Below are positions 42,575 to 49,441 of a DNA stretch of 64,000 nt, one piece after another. Every line of letters starts with the position of its first letter. Position 1 is the first letter of the stretch. The translations under genes were made by a program, and so were the position numbers. Origin of the DNA: Azophilus sp965214305 (GTDB lineage: Bacteria; Pseudomonadota; Gammaproteobacteria; Pseudomonadales; Azotimanducaceae); NCBI GenBank assembly GCA_965214305.1, contig OZ243949.1, positions 2,480,001-2,544,000 of the forward strand, written 5' to 3'. The notes beneath the pieces are model-generated. The model had not been told where the DNA came from, did not search any database, and saw nothing but the letters and a program-made list of their open reading frames with translations.

Positions 42575-43571
42575 GGCTTCGTGCCTTTTGGCGCACTTGG
42601 ATTGAGCCTTGCAGGGATCGACGTGTTCTTCGCAATCAACGCACTCGAGCCGGTTGAAACACGCGGCGCCATCGCCTTTCTGTATGCGGACGGCACGCCT
42701 CGACTGCTCATTGACATCTTCCTTCTTGGCGTGTTCGCCGCCTTCTACGAAGTGCCGCTCTATGCCTCCATTCAGGCGCGCACACCGGAGGCGACGAGGG
42801 CGCGCGTCATCGCCGCAACCAACATCATCAATGCCTTCTTCATGGTCTTAGGGGTCTGTCTGCGCCATTGTCTGGCTGAGCGTACTCGATCTTTCCATCC
42901 CGTCGCTGCTGCTTTCCCTCGCCATCGGCACGCTCGCTGTAGCGGGCTTCATCTTCTACCAAGTACCTGAGTTCGCGATGCGCTTTCTTATCTGGACGCT
43001 CACGCACACCATGTATCGCGTCACTCATGAATCGCTCGACCGCATCCCGGAAAAAGGCGCGGCGCTGCTAGTCTGCAATCATGTGAGCTATGTGGATGCG
43101 CTCATCATCGGCGGCTCGGTGCCGCGGCCGGTGCGCTTCATCATGCTTGGCCGCATATTCGACATCCCTGTGCTGAACTTCGTGTTTCGCACTGGTCGCG
43201 CCATTCCCATCGAGTCGCCGCGCGTGAACGCCGACATCTACGAGCGCGCGCTCGAAGATATACGAGAAGGGCTTGAAGCGGGCGACCTGCTGTGCATTTT
43301 CCCCGAAGGCAAGCTCACGACCGACGGCGGCATTGACACCTTCAAGCGCGGTGTCGAGAGCATTCTCGCCGTCACGCCGGCACCAACCATGCCGCTCGCG
43401 CTACAAGGCCTGTGGGGCAGCTTCTTCAGCCACAAGGGCGGCACGTTCAAGAACACCGGGCGCATCTGGAGCCGGGTCAAAATCGTCGCCGGAGAAGCGC
43501 TTGCTCCCGAGGGACTGAGCACCGAGACGTTGCGCGCGCACATTGCTCGCTTGCGCGGCGACAATGCATGA
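42575..43571 (+). pseudogene. LplT-like MFS / PlsC acyltransferase fusion, 5'-truncated and frameshifted
   Basis: The plus-strand reading starts mid-protein (FVPFGALGLSLAGIDVFFAI) and shows the last helices of an LplT-type lysophospholipid flippase (FLLGVFAAFYEVPLYASIQA). A frameshift near 42850-42858 separates these from VCAIVWLSVLDLSIPSLLLS, and the acyltransferase domain follows: LLVCNHVSYVDALIIGG (HxxxxD-type motif NHVSYVD), GRAIPIES and LCIFPEGKLTTDG (FPEG). The acyltransferase part (from ATG 42978, 197 residues) is intact and could in principle be expressed alone. The AMP-binding domain found in Aas-type fusions is absent; the frame ends after the acyltransferase. Confidence 0.78.
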
Positions 43572-43580
43572 ACCACACTT

Positions 43581-43965
43581 CTAGTGTTCCGTCACAGTTT
43601 AATTTTTGGATAGATGGACTTCAGCTTGCGGCGCGCGTCGTCCACCTCCATGTGCCATTCCACGCCCCGCTGGGCGCTGTTCACATCGTCCGCCCACGCC
43701 TTGAGCTCCGCCGCAGCGTCCGGATGTCGCCGATGCGGCGGTTCGCGAGGCATTGCCGCGTCATGCAGCTCAGCTCGCTCTCCGCCACGTTCAGCCAGCT
43801 GCCGTGCTTCGGCGTGTGGCAGAACTCGACGCGCCGCGCCAGCGCCCGCGCCGGGTCGGGCGGCTTCGCGTAGGTCTCCAGCACGTGCTCCATGCCCGCC
43901 GCGAACTCCGCGTCGCAGCCCGGCGGAATCACCCAGTACCGGACCTTGCGCCCGGTGACGCCGTT
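43581..43965 (-). pseudogene. IS630-family transposase, C-terminal remnant
   Basis: The minus strand reads VEFCHTPKHGSWLNVAESEL, then SCMTRQCLANRRIGDIRTLR. After a frameshift near 43710 it continues ELKAWADDVNSAQRGVEWHM and DDARRKLKSIYPKIKL. This is the end of the DDE domain of IS630 transposases (TPKHGSWLNxxE supplies the last catalytic Glu; the ending DARxKLKxxYP is typical). The N-terminal two thirds are missing. The left edge CTAGTGTTCCGTCACAG looks like the IS end. The right side is cut by the IS1595-like terminal repeat at 43972. Confidence 0.82.
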
Positions 43966-43971
43966 TTTTTA

Positions 43972-43997
43972 GGGAATTATGTAGCAAAATCCGCAAA
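43972..43997 (+). repeat. IS1595-like terminal repeat, internal copy
   Basis: Same 26 bp as 41021-41046, here starting the module that drives secreted protein B. Preceded by TTTTTTTA, which does not match the AAAAATTT on the right of the element. Confidence 0.85.
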
Positions 43998-44012
43998 ACC
44001 CCATTGTGCATT

Positions 44013-44099
44013 TTGCAGAAAGTTTTGGGACCTATATACTCTGCCTGACCACGGCAAAGGTGGTACGATGAGAGCAGCCACAAAACTGGAGGATTCCAA
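44013..44099 (+). promoter_or_regulatory. Cassette promoter and ribosome binding site, copy B
   Basis: TTGCAG at -35 (44013-44018), a 16-bp spacer and TATACT at -10 (44035-44040), then GGAGG 7 bases before the ATG at 44100. The TATACT box is closer to consensus than the TATATT of copy A. Confidence 0.65.
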
Positions 44100-44756
44100 A
44101 TGACACGTTCACCCCCCCCCACTAAATTAGCAACCTTCTTGCTGCTAGCAGTGCTTGTGGCACCGCTAGCGGCGCAGACGACCGTCACAAGCAGCGGGCG
44201 AGACGGCGAGACCGCTTGCATGGGTCAAACTGAGGTCAATGCTGCGAATCTCCCCATCACGACCTTAACCTCAAACTTCGGGCTCTACAGCGCTCCGGCT
44301 GTCACATGGGGCCAATACACCGGGCGGCTCGGCGATACGACGCCACCTGCAAATGCCACTGTGTATCACGCTGTTTACAACGCCAGCACAAAGGCAAGTG
44401 TGTTCAAAAGTGCAGCTAATCTCGTTAATAGTGAAAACAACTATTCAGGCGAAAGCCAAGCCCTACCTGGACTGACTGCAAAGACCAACTACTATGTGGA
44501 AGTTTACGCGGCTGCGTCAGGATCTATTCCGAAGCAGGTGTTCGCGAGACGCTGCTTCATGACCGGCGGCACCTACACCATATCGGCCGAAGCCATCGCT
44601 TCAGGCCCAACGGAGGGGTCAACCGGGTGCTTCACGATCAGCCCCCTCACCCAGCAGGATGTCCGCAACTGCTGGTGCGGGCGCAAGACCACACGGCCCC
44701 TGTTCAGCTCAACACAGGACAACACCAACTTCCTGAACAGGTGGGGATGCCGATAA
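44100..44756 (+). CDS. Phase-variable secreted cysteine-containing protein B (in frame as assembled)
   Basis: ATG ACA CGT TCA is followed by 9 C (three Pro) and ACT AAA TTA, so translation continues in frame: MTRSPPPTKLATFLLLAVLV, a signal peptide ending APLAAQ. The mature protein (about 190 residues) is Thr/Ser/Asn-rich with a fibronectin-III-like stretch (NATVYHAVYNASTKASVFKS, then LPGLTAKTNYYVEVYAA). Its six cysteines lie mostly in the last third (RRCFMTGG, GSTGCFTIS, VRNCWCGRK, RWGCR). The overall family is not recognised. The sequence after codon 4 is unrelated to protein A. Its base composition is less GC-rich than the neighbourhood. It converges on the IS1595 transposase remnant. Confidence 0.75.
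   Translation: MTRSPPPTKLATFLLLAVLVAPLAAQTTVTSSGRDGETACMGQTEVNAANLPITTLTSNFGLYSAPAVTWGQYTGRLGDTTPPANATVYHAVYNASTKASVFKSAANLVNSENNYSGESQALPGLTAKTNYYVEVYAAASGSIPKQVFARRCFMTGGTYTISAEAIASGPTEGSTGCFTISPLTQQDVRNCWCGRKTTRPLFSSTQDNTNFLNRWGCR
44112..44120 (+). repeat. Poly-C tract, 9 bases, in the signal peptide of protein B
   Basis: Nine C at the same codon position as the 33-C tract of protein A. Gain or loss of one or two bases would shift the frame and switch the gene off. Confidence 0.85.
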
Positions 44757-44759
44757 CGG

Positions 44760-45242
44760 CCCCTGCCGGACACGGGCGCGGCGGCATCCGCTCCGCCCCT
44801 GTCGTTGCGGGCCGCCGCCCCCCGGCGCTGCGCACCAGCGACCCCATGCAGTCGATGGTGTCGATCAACCCCCTCGCGTACTCGCCATCGCCGTGCCTGA
44901 CGGCCTCGTGACGATGCCAGTTAATCTCGGCGGACAGTGCCGAGTACGCTACGGCATCGTCCGTGAAAATGATGGAGCCTTGCTCGGCGGCTGACTCGAC
45001 GAAGCCCGTCAGGGTGCGGGAATCAACCGCAGCGACGGGCCGCGCCAGTAGGCGTGCCAGCTCTTGGACTTCGAGACGCGCTCTACGCCGCCGCAGTGCG
45101 GGCAGACGGGCTTGCCGCCCCACCGCGCCGACTCAAGCCACTCACAGCATTTGTCGTCGGTGGAGAAGATGCGGTGCAATTGGGTGATGCTCAGTGTGTC
45201 CGCGATCCGCTTTTTGCCGTCCATCCTTTGGACTCCGCTCAT
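44760..45242 (-). pseudogene. IS1595-family transposase, internally deleted
   Basis: The minus strand starts with DTLSITQLHRIFSTDDKCCE, then WLESARWGGKPVCPHCGGVE. The Trp-rich start and CPHCG zinc ribbon match the N-terminus of IS1595 transposases. After HAYWRGP the frame shifts to VAAVDSRTLTGFVESAAEQG, then IIFTDDAVAYSAL and HEAVRHGDGEYARGLIDTID. This is the late DDE region (TDDxxxY, HExVxHxxGEYxRG). About 100-150 residues between are missing. The element keeps its right terminal repeat 45 bases upstream of the start codon. Non-functional, but it identifies the transposon family. Confidence 0.85.
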
Positions 45243-45286
45243 TTGCGGATTACCATATCTAATTCTTATAAGGGTTTTAAGAGTTC

Positions 45287-45312
45287 TTTGCGGATTTTGC
45301 TACATAATTCCC
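45287..45312 (-). repeat. IS1595-like terminal repeat, right outer end
   Basis: Inverted 26-bp copy of the repeat at 41021. Followed by AAAAATTT (45313-45320), matching the octamer left of 41021. Confidence 0.85.
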
Positions 45313-45397
45313 AAAAATTTCAGGGCGGTAAAGCACCGGTATTGCCAAGCTTGGCAGAAGTCGGCTTGCGGCAACCGGTGTGCATCATGTTTCCGTT

Positions 45398-45430
45398 TTG
45401 TCACAAAGACGACACGCTTTTGTCATATAT
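45398..45430 (+). promoter_or_regulatory. Candidate PhoB box upstream of the beta-helix lipoprotein
   Basis: Three 11-base units in register: TTGTCACAAAG, ACGACACGCTT and TTGTCATATAT. The outer two fit the PhoB half-site (CTGTCATAAAT-like) and the spacing is exactly 11. TATATC at 45426-45431 begins 28 bases after the start of the box, the same spacing as the -10 of E. coli phoA. The lipoprotein ATG is 75 bases downstream. If real, the lipoprotein and probably the TonB receptor belong to the phosphate-starvation regulon. Confidence 0.45.
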
Positions 45431-45505
45431 CCGTACTAACTTGCTCGCCGGATTTACGGGCTGCCATGCGCGCCCTGATCTACACCATTTTTTCCGGGGA
45501 ACTTC

Positions 45506-48500
45506 ATGAATCTAAGGCTGTTGAAGATGGGCGCTCTGGCGCTTGGGGCTTTATTCTTGGTTGCCTGCGGCGGCTCTTCGGACAATGCCTCGCCGGGCTC
45601 GGTGGTCGTCATACAAGAGGTGGAGCGGGAGCAGCCACCTGATCCACAACCAGATCCCGAACCCCAGCAACAGCCACCGCCCGATGGCGCCACGACAGCG
45701 AGCGTTATCCCGGCAGGCCTGCGATCGATCATCGCTAATTCCGGTGAAACGGCGTCGATGGCGTTTGACAACAAGCCGATTTACATCATTGATGTAACCG
45801 CGCTAACGGATGGACAACTTGATCCGACCGGTCTGCTGCTTGGCAATGATTTTATTTTCCAGATTGCCGGCGGCGCACTGCGGGTTACGCCGCCGGACAG
45901 TGGTGGCTGCGCATTGAACATGACCCCCGGGTCGGTTTTGGTTGGCGGAAGTTCGGAAGATTTTCTCGTGATAGAACGCGGCTGCATGTTGATGGCCGAT
46001 GGTTCCGATGACGATGGCAACTTGGATCAACCGATCGTTTTCACCGCCCGCAAGGAAGTGGATGGCGATGTGGAAGACGGCGAACGCGGCCTTTGGGGGG
46101 GGCTGGTCATCAATGGCAATGCGCCGATCAACGATTGCTCGCAAGGCGCCGAGGGCGGTACCGATGAGTGTACCAAGGAAGGCGAAGCCAACTCGGGCCT
46201 GTTTGGGGGTTCCGACCCGGAGGACAATTCCGGCGTGTTGAAATACGTCAGCGTTAGGTTTGCGGGATCCAATGTCGATCCCGAGAATCAACTCAACGGT
46301 ATCGCCTTCCAGGCAGTGGGCGACGGCACGGAAGTTGACTTCGTTCAAGTACACAACAACTTGGACGACGGCATAGAATTTTTCGGCGGCACCGTAAACG
46401 CCAAGCATGTGGTGCTAACCGGTAATGCCGACGACTCGCTTGACTGGACGGACGGCTGGACAGGCCGCATTCAATATCTCTATATCGAACAAACCGGCTC
46501 GGCGGACAACGCTATCGAAGCCGACAACCGCGAAGGCGACGAAGGTGCCACCCCGCGGTCGAATCCGACCATCGCCAACATGTCGGTGTATGGCAATCCG
46601 GACGAAAATGCCCTGCGCCTGCGGCGGGGTACGGGTCTGGCACTGCGTAACAGCTTTGTGGGCGGTTCCGCCACCTGTATCCGCGTTGATGGCACCAGTC
46701 GCGACCTGTTGGGAACCGACCTGACCATTGAGGGCGTTAGTTTTGCCTGTGCCGAAACACACGGCAGGGACAGCGACGGTGCGGTATCCGCTTATTTGGG
46801 GGGTGCCACCAATGTATCTCGGAACGGCGATGCGGTAGATCCCGTGAGCGTCCGCGACACTTTTTTCGACAGAGCTGATTTCATTGGTGCTTTCGGCGCG
46901 GAAAACTGGGCGGCGGGATGGACTTACGCGGGATCGGTGAGCAACGCGATGCCGCCTGACTTTGGTTGTCCGGAAGGCACGACGGAAGTTGCCGCGGTCG
47001 GCGGTCGGCGCACCTGCCAGCTGTCTGGGGTGCTTGCCGGCGACTTGACGCTGACCCGCTCCAACCACTACATCCTGGACGGCAAGGTCACCGTTGGCGG
47101 CGACAATGTGGATTCGGCCGTGCTGACCATTGAGTCCGGCACCACGATCATTGGCGATGACGCGGAGGACTTTCTGGTCGTTTCCCGCGGATCGCGCATC
47201 GAGGCGAACGGCACCCGCGCCGCGCCGGTCACCATGACCGCGGTGGGCGACGTGACCGGCGCCCTTGCGAACCCGGTCGGGGCGCGCGGCCTCTGGGGAG
47301 GGCTGGTCATCAATGGCAATGCGCCGATCAACGATTGCTCGCAGGGCGCCGAGGGCGGGACGGCGAACTGCACCAAGGAGGGCGAGGCCAACTCCGGCTT
47401 GTTCGGGGGTGCTGATCCGAACGACTCGAGCGGCACGCTGCGCTATGTGGTCGTCAAGCACGCGGGTTCGAATGTTGATCCGGAGAATCAGTTGAACGGC
47501 ATTGCGTTCCAGGGCGTGGGCGACGGCACGGAAGTTGATTTCGTTCAAGTACACAACAACTTGGACGACGGCATAGAATTTTTCGGCGGCACCGTGAACG
47601 CCGGGCATGTGGTGCTAACCGGCAATGCGGACGACAGCCTCGACTGGACCGACGGCTGGGTGGGCAGCATCCAATACCTGATAATCGACCAGGCCGACGA
47701 CAGTGGCGACAGCGGTATTGAGGCGGACAATCGCGAAGGCGACGAGAACGCCAGGCCCCGTTCGCTGCCGCGTATCGCCAATATGACCATAACCGGCAAT
47801 CCGACCGAGCGTGCCATTCGCCTGCGCCGGGGCACGGGCTTGCAACTCTACAATAGTGTTGTGCGAGGCAGCGAAAACTGCCTGCGTGTCCAGGGCGCAT
47901 CCCTTCAGCAACTCGGCACCGGCATTACTTTTGACGGCGTCAGCTTTGCTTGCGGCACGGTCGTGGAAGGCGACGATGTTGCGGCTATCCAAGCCGAACT
48001 GGATGGCAGCAAGGTTTCGACCACCGGGCAGTCTGTGGACGCGGCGGACCTCTCGGGCGATAGCTTCTTTGATGCGACCGATTTTATTGGCGCCGTCAAG
48101 AGCGCGGACGAGGATTGGACACTCGGTTGGGCGGTTGGCATGCCTCGGTCCACAACCGACTTTGGTTGTCCGGAAGGCACGACGGAAGTTGCCGCGGTCG
48201 GCGGTCGGCGCACCTGCCAGCTGTCTGGGGTGCTTGCCGGCGACTTGACGCTGACCCGCTCCAACCACTACATCCTGGACGGCAAGGTCACCGTTGGCGG
48301 CGACAATGTGGATTCGGCCGTGCTGACCATTGAGTCCGGCACCACGATCATTGGCGATGACGCGGAGGACTTTCTGGTCGTTTCCCGCGGATCGCGCATC
48401 GAGGCGAACGGCACCCGCGCCGCGCCGGTCACCATGACCGCGGTGGGCGACGTGACCGGCGCCCTTGCGAACCCGGTCGGGGCGCGCGGCCTCTGGGGAG

Positions 48501-49360
48501 GGCTGGTCATCAATGGCAATGCGCCGATCAACGATTGCTCGCAGGGCGCCGAGGGCGGGACGGCGAACTGCACCAAGGAGGGCGAGGCCAACTCCGGCTT
48601 GTTCGGGGGTGCTGATCCGAACGACTCGAGCGGCACGCTGCGCTATGTGGTCGTCAAGCACGCGGGTTCGAATGTTGATCCGGAGAATCAGTTGAACGGC
48701 ATTGCGTTCCAGGGCGTGGGCGACGGCACGGAAGTTGATTTCGTTCAAGTACACAACAACTTGGACGACGGCATAGAATTTTTCGGCGGCACCGTGAACG
48801 CCGGGCATGTGGTGCTAACCGGCAATGCGGACGACAGCCTCGACTGGACCGACGGCTGGGTGGGCAGCATCCAATACCTGCATATAGAGCAACCGGAAGC
48901 GGCGGGTGGCGCTGATAACATGATCGAGGCGGACAACCGCGAGGGCGATGAGCAGGCCACACCGATCTCGGAACCCCATATCGCCAATATGACCATGATC
49001 GGGCATCCTGGCGAACGTGCGATTCGTTTGCGCCGGGGCACTGGCTTGCACCTGTACAACTCGGAAGTTTCCGGCTCCGCCACTTGCCTGCGCATACAAG
49101 GCGAGTCGTTGAATCTGCTGGGTACGCGCATTCGGTTTTCCGGGGTGAGGTTGGCTTGCGAAACCGTGAACGAAGGCGATGACGAGATGGCTGTACAGGC
49201 ATTTCTCGACGGCTCCACCAACCTAACTCAGGATGGCTCCAGGCCGAACCCGGTATCGCTGCCAAGGGCGCATTTCGATGATGCCGCGGGTAGCTCAATC
49301 ATCGGTTCGAATATTGCCAATTGGGGCTCCGGCTGGACGGTTGGGCTGAGCAACCAATAA
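45506..49360 (+). CDS. Large beta-helix lipoprotein with three tandem domains
   Basis: This 1284-residue exported protein has a lipoprotein signal peptide (LKMGALALGALFLVACGGSS; lipobox LVAC). A proline-rich linker follows (REQPPDPQPDPEPQQQPPPD). Three homologous domains of about 390-400 residues come next, each with turns typical of a right-handed beta-helix, including GLWGGLVINGNAPINDC, SNVDPENQLNGIAFQ, VDFVQVHNNLDDGIEFFGGT and HVVLTGNADDSLDWTDGW. Domains 2 and 3 begin with FGCPEGTTEVAAVGGRRTCQ and contain 723 bp of identical DNA. Each domain has conserved Cys pairs. It is probably surface-exposed and works with the TonB-dependent receptor encoded next. I do not know its ligand. A candidate PhoB box lies upstream. 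Confidence 0.8.
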   Translation: MNLRLLKMGALALGALFLVACGGSSDNASPGSVVVIQEVEREQPPDPQPDPEPQQQPPPDGATTASVIPAGLRSIIANSGETASMAFDNKPIYIIDVTALTDGQLDPTGLLLGNDFIFQIAGGALRVTPPDSGGCALNMTPGSVLVGGSSEDFLVIERGCMLMADGSDDDGNLDQPIVFTARKEVDGDVEDGERGLWGGLVINGNAPINDCSQGAEGGTDECTKEGEANSGLFGGSDPEDNSGVLKYVSVRFAGSNVDPENQLNGIAFQAVGDGTEVDFVQVHNNLDDGIEFFGGTVNAKHVVLTGNADDSLDWTDGWTGRIQYLYIEQTGSADNAIEADNREGDEGATPRSNPTIANMSVYGNPDENALRLRRGTGLALRNSFVGGSATCIRVDGTSRDLLGTDLTIEGVSFACAETHGRDSDGAVSAYLGGATNVSRNGDAVDPVSVRDTFFDRADFIGAFGAENWAAGWTYAGSVSNAMPPDFGCPEGTTEVAAVGGRRTCQLSGVLAGDLTLTRSNHYILDGKVTVGGDNVDSAVLTIESGTTIIGDDAEDFLVVSRGSRIEANGTRAAPVTMTAVGDVTGALANPVGARGLWGGLVINGNAPINDCSQGAEGGTANCTKEGEANSGLFGGADPNDSSGTLRYVVVKHAGSNVDPENQLNGIAFQGVGDGTEVDFVQVHNNLDDGIEFFGGTVNAGHVVLTGNADDSLDWTDGWVGSIQYLIIDQADDSGDSGIEADNREGDENARPRSLPRIANMTITGNPTERAIRLRRGTGLQLYNSVVRGSENCLRVQGASLQQLGTGITFDGVSFACGTVVEGDDVAAIQAELDGSKVSTTGQSVDAADLSGDSFFDATDFIGAVKSADEDWTLGWAVGMPRSTTDFGCPEGTTEVAAVGGRRTCQLSGVLAGDLTLTRSNHYILDGKVTVGGDNVDSAVLTIESGTTIIGDDAEDFLVVSRGSRIEANGTRAAPVTMTAVGDVTGALANPVGARGLWGGLVINGNAPINDCSQGAEGGTANCTKEGEANSGLFGGADPNDSSGTLRYVVVKHAGSNVDPENQLNGIAFQGVGDGTEVDFVQVHNNLDDGIEFFGGTVNAGHVVLTGNADDSLDWTDGWVGSIQYLHIEQPEAAGGADNMIEADNREGDEQATPISEPHIANMTMIGHPGERAIRLRRGTGLHLYNSEVSGSATCLRIQGESLNLLGTRIRFSGVRLACETVNEGDDEMAVQAFLDGSTNLTQDGSRPNPVSLPRAHFDDAAGSSIIGSNIANWGSGWTVGLSNQ
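46958..47680 (+). repeat. 723-bp direct repeat, first copy
   Basis: Identical base for base to 48158-48880 at an offset of exactly 1200 bp. It covers the first 60% of domain 2 of the lipoprotein. Flanking sequence diverges sharply on both sides. Confidence 0.95.
48158..48880 (+). repeat. 723-bp direct repeat, second copy
   Basis: Second copy of 46958-47680, covering the first 60% of domain 3. Domain 1 shares only shorter identical patches with it (for example around 46310-46420 against 47510-47620). Confidence 0.95.
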
Positions 49361-49371
49361 CAGCGTATGGG

Positions 49372-49403
49372 CATCGCCGGGCTCGCCTTGCGAGCCGGCG
49401 ATG
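49372..49403 (+). terminator. Intercistronic stem-loop between the lipoprotein and receptor genes
   Basis: CATCGCCGGGCTCG and CGAGCCGGCGATG pair with one bulged base around a small loop. T6 follows about 20 bases later rather than directly. It may act as an attenuator or RNA-stability element that lets the two genes be expressed at different levels. Confidence 0.5.
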
Positions 49404-49441
49404 TTCGCGTTCAAGGTCGGATTTTTTGGTGTGAGCATATG

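Noticed and set aside
46415..48808. Two 397-residue minus-strand ORFs (46415-47608 and 47615-48808)
   Set aside because: They are antisense to the repeated lipoprotein gene, nearly identical to each other only because of the 723-bp repeat, and have no recognisable motifs.
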